Shown here: in pieces, positions 55,760 to 64,000 of the stretch
Numbering within the stretch: the stretch's first letter is position 1
How the letters are laid out: every line of letters starts with the position of its first letter
Assembly: GCA_026545225.1 (NCBI GenBank)
Contig: CM048853.1
Location: forward strand, 46,549,755-46,613,754
Length of the DNA stretch: 64,000 nt
Reading direction: 5' to 3'
Source: Cornus controversa
Taxonomy: Eukaryota; Streptophyta; Magnoliopsida; Cornales; Cornaceae
Position numbers and translations under genes: made by a program
Notes under the pieces: generated by a model
Seen by the model: only the letters and a program-made list of their open reading frames with translations
Told to the model about the DNA's origin: nothing
Databases searched by the model: none

Positions 55760-56326
55760 GAATGTAGGACACTTTTTGTTCACGCCGTTTTTACTCCACG
55801 AGACCCATATTTGATCAGAAACGACCCAGTAAGCAAAACCCACTAGCTTTAGCTAGTGGCCCATGTTGTTTTATAGCTGAAAACATTCGTTTAGTACTCA
55901 AAAATCATGTTTTTTCGTCCTATAGGAAAAGAGCTGAATATTTCAAGAATTTTGTTCGGGAACCAAGCAAACTCGGAATTGGTTGAAATTTAATATTTAG
56001 TAGTTTTTAATTATTAGGTTTCTTATTTCATTTTTTCAGAATATTTGGAGAGAGTTTTATTTTTATCAGTTTCTTGTATTGCAAGTTTTCCTTTTGTTTT
56101 TAGGTTTCCTTGTTCTGTTAGGATTATGATTTCTAAAAGTTTCCTTTTGTTTTTAAATTTCCTTGTATTGTTAGGATTATGATTTCTCTATTATAAATAT
56201 ATATACTGCCACAAGGCAAAAATCAATTTATCAATAATATATCAATTGCTTTGCAATTTTCTTTTTGTGGATTCAAAGTTATTTATCTTGTTCGTGCGCG
56301 AACGTTTTATAGCTTCCGCTCCGTCA
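55760..56326 (+). repeat. Gag-only element 3' LTR, right arm
   Basis: 567 bp, begins AATGTAGGACACTTTTTGTT and ends GCTTCCGCTCCGTCA. It diverges at a modest number of sites from the 5' LTR. Confidence 0.88.
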
Positions 56327-56331
56327 AGGTG

Positions 56332-57181
56332 TCACTCATCAAACTTCCTGTGTTGATACTTTCCAACAAAATAAAATTGGTGAAAGAAATAATGGACCCA
56401 TTCTTGCTATTACCCGGGCTCTGATGATTCAAATGAATGTGCCTAACCATTTTTGGGAAGACGCAGTTCTTGTTGCGGCATATCTATTGAATAGAATGTC
56501 ATATCGGGTCATAAAAGGTAAATCACTTTTTCAAATGATGTTTCCTGATAAAGACCTCTTTTCTCTTCCTCCAGGGTGTGTTTGTTTTGTTCATAATTTA
56601 TCCAAGACGAGACAAACTCAAAAATGCATATATTTGGGCTATTCTCGCACTCAAAAAGGATATAGGTGCTATAGCCCTTCTTTGAGAAAACATTGTGTGC
56701 TGATGTAACATTCTTTGAGTATATTCCATATTATTCTAAGGAGAGTAAGTAGAGGAACTTATTTTTCAAGACACTATTCTACCATATCCAGTTCTTGATA
56801 CTCCTGCTCCTAGGGTTTATACTCGACGTCCTCGCAGGAATATCGTTTCTGTTCTTACTGCTGCCCAAGCCAGCGATTAAACATGCAGAGTCTTCCTTAC
56901 ATTCTTCATCATCTTCCTCGACGCCTACAGATCCAGTTGTTCATCCTTTTGAGTCTGATCTTGATCTTCCCATTGCATTTTGCAAAAGTAGAATGATTTG
57001 TACTGATCATCATATATCTCATTTTGTTTCTTATGACCATTTGTCATTTTCTTTTCGAGCTTTCTCTTTATCATTGTCATTTATTACTGTTCCTAAGTCA
57101 TATAGGGAGGCTTTTTCCCATCTTCGCTTGCGGAAAGCTATGGAAGAGGAAATGCATGCCTTACAATTGAATCATACTTAG
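56332..57181 (+). pseudogene. copia-2 integrase C-terminal part and linker, right-arm copy
   Basis: After the insertion it reads GVTHQTSCVDTFQQNKIGER, NNGPILAITRALMIQMNVPN, HFWEDAVLVAAYLLNRMS and GYSRTQKGYRCYSP, with a stop at about 56706. The linker DLDLPIAFCKSRMICTDHHI and SFRAFSLSLSFITVPKSYRE follow at 56940-57110. Confidence 0.88.
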
Positions 57182-58170
57182 AATCTTCTTCCAAAGCCTG
57201 CAGGTGCTCATGTTGTTGGCTGTCATTGGGTTTTCATAGTGATACAAAATCCTGATGGCATTGTTGATCATTTAAAGGCTCACCTTGTTGCTAAGGGTTT
57301 CACTCAAACCTATGGCATTGACTATATTGAGACTTTCTCACTTGTGACTAAGCACGACTCTGTTCGCATAATTATCTCTCTTGCTGCCAATCTTGACTAG
57401 CCTCTCCGTCAACTCAATGTCAAAAATGTTTTTCTTCAGAGTGATCTTACCGAGACAGTGTAGATGGCTCAGCCTCCTGGGTTTGAGTCCGGGTGAGTGT
57501 GTTTGTCATCTCAAAAAATCTATTTATGGACTCAAATAGTCACCTCGCGCGTGGTTTGATAAGTTTAGCAAGGTGGTGGTTGCTCATGGCATGACTAGAA
57601 GTCGAGCTGATCATTCAATAAGAAGACAAAATGTGGCATTGTAATTTTGGTGGTCTATGTGGATGACATCGTCATTACTAAGGGTCACAAGGAGGGGATT
57701 CAGACCTTGATTCATCATTTGGGTTTGAATTTTCTCACTAAATATTTGGGCAAGCTTCGTTATTTTCTTGGTATCGAGGTTGCTAGATCAAAGAAAGGAA
57801 TTTGTTTCTCTTATAGAAAATATACTCTTGATCTCTGAAGGGATACAGGTTATCTTGGCTTTAAACCTGCAACAACCCCTATGGAGAATAATCTGAAGCT
57901 ACTGCCTGAGGTTGGGGACTTGGTTGATGATCCAGAGCTGTACAGACGTCTTGTAGGCAAGCTAATTTATCTAACCATTACTCGTCCAAATATTGCCTAT
58001 GCAGTCAGTGTTGTGAGTCAATCTATGACCAACCCACGAATTCCTCACATGAACGCGGTTATATGGATTTTGAAGTATCTTAAGGGGGCTCCGAGTCGTG
58101 GTCTTTTATATCAGTCGTCTAGACATTTGCGCATCAAAGGTTATACTGATGCTGCTGATTAGGCAGGTTC
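57182..58170 (+). pseudogene. copia-2 reverse transcriptase, right-arm copy
   Basis: Reads GAHVVGCHWVFIVIQNPDG, HLKAHLVAKGFTQTYGIDYI, AQPPGFESG, VVYVDDIVITKGHKEGI with YVDD intact, GKLRYFLGIEVARSKKGICF and VGKLIYLTITRPNIAYAVSV. Stops at about 57398, 57463, 57534 and 57836. Confidence 0.9.
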
Positions 58171-58609
58171 TCCCTCAACGACTGTTATTGTACTTTTATA
58201 GGAGGCAATCTAGTAACTTGGAAAAGTAAGAAGCAATTGGTTGTGGCACAGTCAAGTGCTGAAGCTAAGTACCATGCCATGACTTATACTTCCTATGAGC
58301 TAACTTGGTTGAGAACTCTAATACAAGAATTTACGTTTTCAATTCAAAACCCATCTCTTCTCTATTGTGATAACCAGGCAGCTATTCACATTGCTAGTAA
58401 CCCAGTTTTTCATGAGGGAACCAAACATATTGAAATTGATTGTCATTTCATTCGTTTTAAGGTGACTTCCAAACAAATTGTGACTTCGTTTGTATCATCT
58501 GGTAATTAGTTAGCAGATATTTTTACTAAGGCACTTCCAAAGCATGCCATCGATTTTATCTGCAGCAAACTCGGAGTTGTTAACATCAACTCTCCAACTT
58601 GAGGGGGAG
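58171..58609 (+). pseudogene. copia-2 RNase H, right-arm copy
   Basis: Reads VVAQSSAEAKYHAMTYTSYE, LLYCDNQAAIHIASNPVFHE and HIEIDCHFIRFKVTSKQIVT, then a stop where the family has Gln, then LADIFTKALPKHAIDFICSK. Ends at the polypurine tract. Confidence 0.9.
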
Positions 58610-58695
58610 TGTAGTGAATATAATACAGTTATATTCAGTCAACTATTCCTTAATTAGAGTTATATCATTTATTTCTTAATTAGGGGCAGAATCAC
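58610..58695 (+). repeat. copia-2 3' LTR start, right-arm copy
   Basis: First 86 bp of the LTR (TGTAGTGAATATAATACAGT onwards). LINE-B follows with the target sequence TTAGGGGCAGAATCAC. The rest of the LTR should lie beyond the window. Confidence 0.88.
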
Positions 58696-59338
58696 TACAA
58701 CAACAACAACAAACAAGCCTTTTCCCAATTATTTGGTGTCGACTATATGAATCCTATGTTTTCATTCCGCTCTATTTAAGGTCATATCCTCAGCAATCCA
58801 CATGTTATCATATCTTTCTTTACTAACTCTACCCATGTTAGCTTTGATCTTCTTCTTCCCCTAGTATGACCCTCAATTTGTACCGTGTCACTTTTCTTGA
58901 CCGACGTAATTAAAGGTCTTCTTTGCACAAGTCCAAACAATCTTAACCGATTTCTCTCATTTTATTTCCAATTGGTGCTACTCCAACCATCTCTCGAATG
59001 TGTTGATTTTCAATTCTATCCTTTCTCGTTTTACCGCACATCCATCTCAACATTCGCATTTTTGCAATACTCACTTTATGCAAATGTTGTTGCCTAGCTG
59101 CCCAACATTCGGTACCATAAAGTATGGTTGGTCTAATAGTTGTTCGATAAAACTCCCCTTTCAATCGTAAGGGGATACGCCTATCACACAATATACTAAA
59201 TGCACACCTCCATTTAACCCATCCTGCCTTGATTCTATGATTAACGTCATCTCCAATTTCTCCCTCAGTTTAAATAATTGAGCCTCAATAACAAAAATGA
59301 TTACTTTTTTGTACCTCTTGATTCTCAATCCTCACTAC
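58696..59338 (-). pseudogene. LINE-B 3' end and C-terminal region, right-arm copy
   Basis: Starts with (CAA)n, the reverse of the TTG tail, then the minus strand reads MRMLRWMCGKTRKDRIENQH, GTECWAARQQHLHKVSIAKM and CDRRIPLRLKGEFYRTTIRP. More open than the left-arm copy in this part. Confidence 0.88.
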
Positions 59339-62205
59339 TGTCACGCCCCGATTTTCGAAACCTGGTTAAGGGTGAAAGAAATGGGGGTGAATAGTGAAAA
59401 TTCCATTAAATCCAAAATCCAATCATCAATGTCCTTGAAATCCGAATTTTTGTTTTCTTCTACTTTAAAAAAAAATCATATTTCTCCAATTTAAATAAAT
59501 TGGACATTTCAAAAGCATCTCATATACATTATATCCAACATACAATCACATATACTCTTGTACGCATAATTTACAACCGAGCGTAATTTAAAAAAAAAAA
59601 ACATAATTCCTCCAACGTATCTAACTAAAATAAAAATCTATTTATCTCACATTTCGGACAGAATTAAACTCTAATAAATCCAATTTCTACCTCTTCAGTC
59701 GGTACTATCAAATCCTTTAATGACTCCATGTCATTGGCATTACCTGCAAAATCTGGGAAAGGGTGAGCTCAAAGCTCAACAAGGTATGCTCAACATACTA
59801 TCACTGCTTCAGCAGGTCGATTCTCACATATTCTCAAAATATACGTAAATTTATTATATCCCAATAATTAACATACCCGACTTTCACAATTTGAAATCAC
59901 ATCGTATTCAAGTGTCAACAATTCATATGACAATATCCAACACATATTAAAAATCAAATAACTTGCACAATTCTAGAACTAGCAAGTAAACAAGATGCAA
60001 CCACTCCACAAATAAACATATACAATATAATTAAATATCATAAACCGTAAGTTGCAACTACACATGGATGCCAACTTGTAAATCAAGATTCGAAATCAAC
60101 AAATGGGATAACTCGGTATAGATTCAAAAACCCCCGGACATACCTACTGCATGCATCGGTAAATGTTATTTTCGGGCTCCTAACCCGCAGGGAACAAACC
60201 TAGTGGCCACTATAAATGGGATTTTCATCCCGTAGGCTATACCCTCGCTCAATAGTAACAAAAACCGAATATCTCCCAAATCAACAACCAATTCACGAAT
60301 GAGTAAATATACTTTAATAATCATATTTAGCACGTCACACGCGCACATAACATATGTTAACCATGCAGCTCATGTCCTATAGTCCAAAACACTATCATGA
60401 CATGCTTCTCAATGAAATCTCACAATTTATAAAAATAATAATAATAATAATAATAATATATTTCTCATTATAAAGACAATATATAACTTTGAGAGTACAT
60501 CAACTCAACAAGCATCATTTAAGCACATAAAATGATCAATTACCATGATTTAAAAATCATCATTTTCAACATGCTCAATAAGTAACAAAATAATCCAACC
60601 GTAATATATATATAGAAATATATATATTAAAATTTACATATCATCATGTAAAAACAATTATCAACTCTCATGCTTTTAAATCCAATATATGCATATATGC
60701 ATTCACATGTGCATCAATTATTCAAATATTCACATTTATGTATATATATACACATATATATATATAAATGCCATCAACACAAATGCACATACTAGAATAT
60801 AAATAAATTAAAATATATATTTATATAGGAGATAGAGGCAAGAATCAACTTGCCTTAGGTCCCGCTTTAATGAGCTCGCGCCTACAAAGCGGTCCAAATC
60901 TGGTCCTGGTCCAGTCCCATGTCCAAGTCACATATGAACCCACTTCCTTTCCTTTTAATTTCCATGCTTGGTCCAATTAATTTGTCCAAACCAAATACTA
61001 ACTCAGCCCAATTTAAATCAATTGGAAATTAAATCCAAACTTTTAGGCCCAATTTAATTAGGCGGCCCAAACAACTCAACCTCATACTAAGCTAGTCCAA
61101 ACTTCATTGACCCAAATCAAATTCCAATTGGGTTAAGGCAATTGTGAGCCCAAATTTATAGAAGCAATGGGCTCAAATAAAATAGAACCTAATCATGTGT
61201 CCAAACTTAAACCATGAGTCAACCAACAGCATCCTTCACAATTAGAACCCAACATCAACCTATGAACCATTGTCACAGCCAAGTAAAACTCAGCCCACAT
61301 AACCCACTGTTCAAGTCACACCAAACTACCAACAATCATCATTAGCCCACAACTTGGCTGCCAAAGTTAGTACATTATGCACCAACCAACTTAACCCATC
61401 TTCTTCACCTTCACACCACATTAACAGCCCGCCAAAACTGCCACAGCCCATCCGAACTCATTGCCGGAATCCATGTCCGGCACTACCAAGGTTCAACTAG
61501 CAACCCGCAAGCAACTAGTCATCACCACCCAAAAACTCAGCCATGAGAACCCAGCTGAGCCTCCACCGAGCTGCCATCACCATGTACCAACCGACGGCCC
61601 GCAAGTTCCTCGCCGGAACTACCAGCACGGCTTTCCCACAGCCACTACTGCGGCCGTCTCCTCCAACCCACGCCACCAGCTAAGCCGGAGCCCCCATTCT
61701 CCATCCCCCTCAACCATCAGCCGAACCCACATGGGAGGATCCGTAAACCGGCCACCCAACCACAAAATCCACCTGCCAAAGACCCATCACTCCGGCCACC
61801 ACTCGCTGCCGTCACCCCCATCCTTGTCTGTACCCACCGTGGCAACCACCTCCGTTCTCGGTTCCTTCTCTCCCAAACTATTTCTTTCTCTAGGCTCTCG
61901 GCTCTATCTCTTTTCTCTCTTTCCTTCTTCCTTTTTCTCTTCTTTTTCTTCTTTATCTTTTCTCTTTCTTCAGCTGACCACTTGGTCTGGCTCTTCTTAT
62001 CTTCTTTCTTCTTTTATTTTGATCCATTCATTCGGTCAACCACCCACATCCACACATATATTTATATATATTTATATAATATCACGTAATACATGTATCT
62101 ACATGTATTTCCCCACACCTATATATAAATATCTCTACAAATACACACCAACCAAAATAAATAAATAAATAAATATATATATATATATATTTTTCGGGTA
62201 TTACA
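59339..62205 (-). mobile_element. Solo LTR of a Ty3-gypsy-type element (right arm)
   Basis: About 2.87 kb from TGTCACGCCCCGATTTTCGA to TTTTTCGGGTATTACA, flanked by ACTAC on both sides (59334-59338 and 62206-62210), a perfect 5-bp duplication. Mirror of 18195-21071 with small indels. Confidence 0.9.
61461..62168 (+). other. Proline/serine-rich ORF in solo LTR (right arm)
   Basis: 235 codons, similar to 18345-18950 for about 150 codons, then a different frame because of a small indel in the T-rich tract. No known domain. Confidence 0.2.
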
Positions 62206-64000
62206 ACTACATCCTCATTTTTCCTTCTAGATTTACTAAAGTTACACTCCATATATTCAGTTTTATTTCAAATTATCTCAAACCCTTTAAGTTCTAAAGC
62301 TTCTCTCCAAACCTTCAATTTGGCATTAATTTGGCATTAACTCCTTTAATCTCATCTACTAAAACAATATCATCCATAACCAAGGCAAAAGGGTATGGAC
62401 TTAATGCTGACCCTTGGTATAAGCCTACAATGATTGGAAATTCGCTTGTTTCCCCTACAAGCGTTCTAACTATAGTTACACACCCATCATACATGTCATT
62501 TATTGTGTCGATGTATTGTGACTCCTTTCTTTTCTAAAACCCTCCATATTAGGTCTCTAGATACCCTATCATAGGCTTTCTCCAAATCAATAAAAATCAT
62601 ATGGCGATCTCTCTTCTTCTCTCTATATCTTTCCATTAGTCTCCTCAACAAGTGAATAGCCTCCATCGTTGACCTACCCGGCATGAATCCAAATTAATAC
62701 TTCGACACTTCCGTCTCTCGTCTTAAGCGTTGTTCAATCACTCTCTCCCAAAGTTTCATAGTGTAACTCATTAATTTAATACCACAATAATTATTACAAC
62801 TTTGTACGTCCCCTTTATTTTTATATATAGGTACTAGAAAACTTTGGCGCCACTCATCTGGCATCTTTTTAGTTGTTATAATTTTATTAAACAATTTTGT
62901 TAACCAAGGCAAGCCAACTTCTACTAGACATTTCCACACAACAATAGGAATACCATCGGGTCCTAAAGCCCTCCTCAATTTCATCTTCCTTGAGGCATTT
63001 CTAACCTCCCACTCCTTGACCATACGAAAAAATATATTATCTCTAACATTTTCCTCTAAGCCTGAACTTCTTAAATGGTTTTCATTTAGCAATTTCTCAA
63101 AATAATTTTTCCATCTTTCTTTAATTTCATCGTCTTTACTAAAACCCATGAATCTTCACTCTTAATACATTTAATATGGCTAAAATCTCTAGTTTTCCTC
63201 TCCCTTAGCTTGGCAAGTTTATATATATTTTTCTCTCCAACTTTTATGCCTAGTTTAGAATAGAAATCATCATATGCTCTATATGCTTTGCCCCACTTGC
63301 TACTTTCTTAACTTCTTTATTTACTTTTTTATATTTGTTAAAGATTCACTATTCCTAGTTTTTAGCCAAACTTTATAACATTCCCGTTTTGTTTTTACGA
63401 CTTTTTGGACTTCTTCATTCCACCACCAAGTTTCTTTAAATGATGATCCCGTTCCTTTTGATTCTCCGTGAACTTCTTTTGTTACTCTTTTTATATATGT
63501 AGCCATCTTATTCCACATTAAGTTTGTTTTATCTTTTACATTCCATGTTGCTTCTTTTAACATACTATTTTTAAATAAACCCACTTTCTCCCCTCTTAAA
63601 TTCCACCACCTAGTCCTTGGGTTTATGGTTCTCTTTCTCCTTTTTGGTTGTCCTTTTTATACATAAATCTAAACAAGAAGCCTATGTTGTGAGGTTCAAC
63701 TCTCTCCGGGAATAACCTTAAAATCTTTGCTTGTTAGTCTATCTACCTTTCTAGTTAAAAAGAAATTCATTTGGTTCACATTTGATCCACTTTTAAAGGC
63801 TATTAAGTGTTCATCTCTCTTTATAGAAATGTATTCCTAATTATAAGATTATATGATACCGCAAAATCTAAGATAGTCTCCTCTGCATCATGTCTATCTC
63901 CAAATCTATGCCCACCATGTACCATCTCATATCCTCCACTCTCTTTTCCTACATGGCCATTAAAGTCTCCTCCTATATACATTTTTTCTCCTTCGGGTAT
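62206..64000 (-). pseudogene. LINE-B reverse transcriptase and endonuclease part, right-arm copy
   Basis: The minus strand reads (from 64000 downwards) YIGGDFNGHVGKESGGYEMV, then SQIDFFLTRK-like text, [100 protein letters not shown] and [20 protein letters not shown]. Near 62370 a 54-bp in-frame deletion fuses LVMD to DIVLVDE, removing most of the FADD segment. The element runs off the window. Confidence 0.9.

Larger units (their letters stand above)
53694..56326 (+). mobile_element. Gag-only LTR element (TR-GAG type), right arm, complete
   Basis: 5' LTR 53694-54276 (TGATGTAGGACAAAATTTTT to GCTTCCGCTCCATCA), primer site TTGGTATCAGAGCC at 54278, internal region about 1.48 kb, polypurine tract AGTAGAGGGGACG near 55748, 3' LTR 55760-56326. 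AGGTG at 53689-53693 and 56327-56331 is a perfect 5-bp duplication. The integrase reads through as LEGVTHQTSC when it is removed. At 2.6 kb with gag as its only recognisable domain it matches terminal-repeat retrotransposons with GAG (TR-GAG). Confidence 0.9.
51689..58695 (+). mobile_element. Ty1-copia retrotransposon copia-2, right-arm copy
   Basis: 5' LTR 51689-51927, primer site TGGTATCAGAGC at 51928, internal gag to RNase H in the plus sense, polypurine tract GAGGGGGAG at 58601, and 3' LTR from 58610 cut by LINE-B at 58695. The gag-only element sits inside the integrase at 53694-56326. The order gag-protease-integrase-RT-RNase H defines Ty1-copia. Many stops make it defective. Confidence 0.93.
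41131..64000 (-). repeat. Right arm of giant inverted repeat
   Basis: Reverse copy of 16356-39445, reaching the window end inside LINE-B. It retains pieces lost from the left arm (copia-2 gag to integrase, 68 bp of gypsy gag, perfect solo-LTR duplications) and lacks others (54 bp of LINE-B RT), so neither arm is simply derived from the other. Confidence 0.95.

Noticed and set aside
41131-64000. Right arm as a pure sequencing hairpin artefact of the left arm
   Set aside because: The arms differ by many substitutions, private frameshifts, a 68-bp and a 54-bp indel and a 1.9-kb replacement. A missed-adapter read would give identical arms.

Overview
This window is plant nuclear DNA, most likely from an AT-rich eudicot genome that I cannot name. 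It is almost entirely transposable elements. The evidence is Ty1-copia and Ty3-gypsy retrotransposons with tRNA-Met-type primer sites, RTE-clade LINEs with (TTG)n tails, a FAR1/MULE transposase, plant-style introns, and the absence of compact operon-like genes. No intact cellular housekeeping gene is visible. The only host-like pieces are one CDKA-like kinase exon, a tandemly repeated intron/exon fragment, and a small two-exon gene with 15-residue repeats and a Cys4 motif, present once in each arm of a large inverted repeat.

Layout. 1-7.1 kb: host fragments plus three non-autonomous Mutator-like elements (3136-4251, 4398-5650, 5828-7067), each flanked by a 9-bp target duplication; two of the empty sites are readable in a second tandem copy of the host fragment. 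7.4-29.0 kb: one Ty1-copia element (copia-2, minus strand, target duplication CTTAG) that hosts a nested pile. LINE-B sits in its 3' LTR. LINE-A sits inside LINE-B in the opposite orientation. A second copia (copia-1) sits inside LINE-A. A ~2.9-kb solo LTR sits further along LINE-B. A gag-only Ty3-gypsy-type element sits in the copia-2 integrase. 29-39.4 kb: a second tandem host fragment, a truncated LINE, the two-exon gene, a broken Ty3-gypsy element (LTR, primer site, gag) and a FAR1/MULE transposase pseudogene.

The dominant structure is a giant inverted repeat. The sequence from about 16.36 to 39.45 kb is repeated in reverse from about 41.13 kb to the end of the window, around a ~1.7-kb spacer. 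The arms are at least 22.9 kb and the right arm runs off the window. Arm similarity is a patchwork: 28.68-35.77 kb and its mirror 44.88-51.97 kb are collinear with no net indel and only two base differences noticed. Immediately beyond that tract, in the gypsy gag, I count roughly a dozen differences in about 160 bases plus a 68-bp indel. Both arms also carry private lesions, which argues against a simple hairpin-read artefact and suggests arm-to-arm gene conversion, although a mis-joined haplotype assembly remains possible.

All coordinates, target duplications and motif calls were read by eye. No alignment or database search was run.
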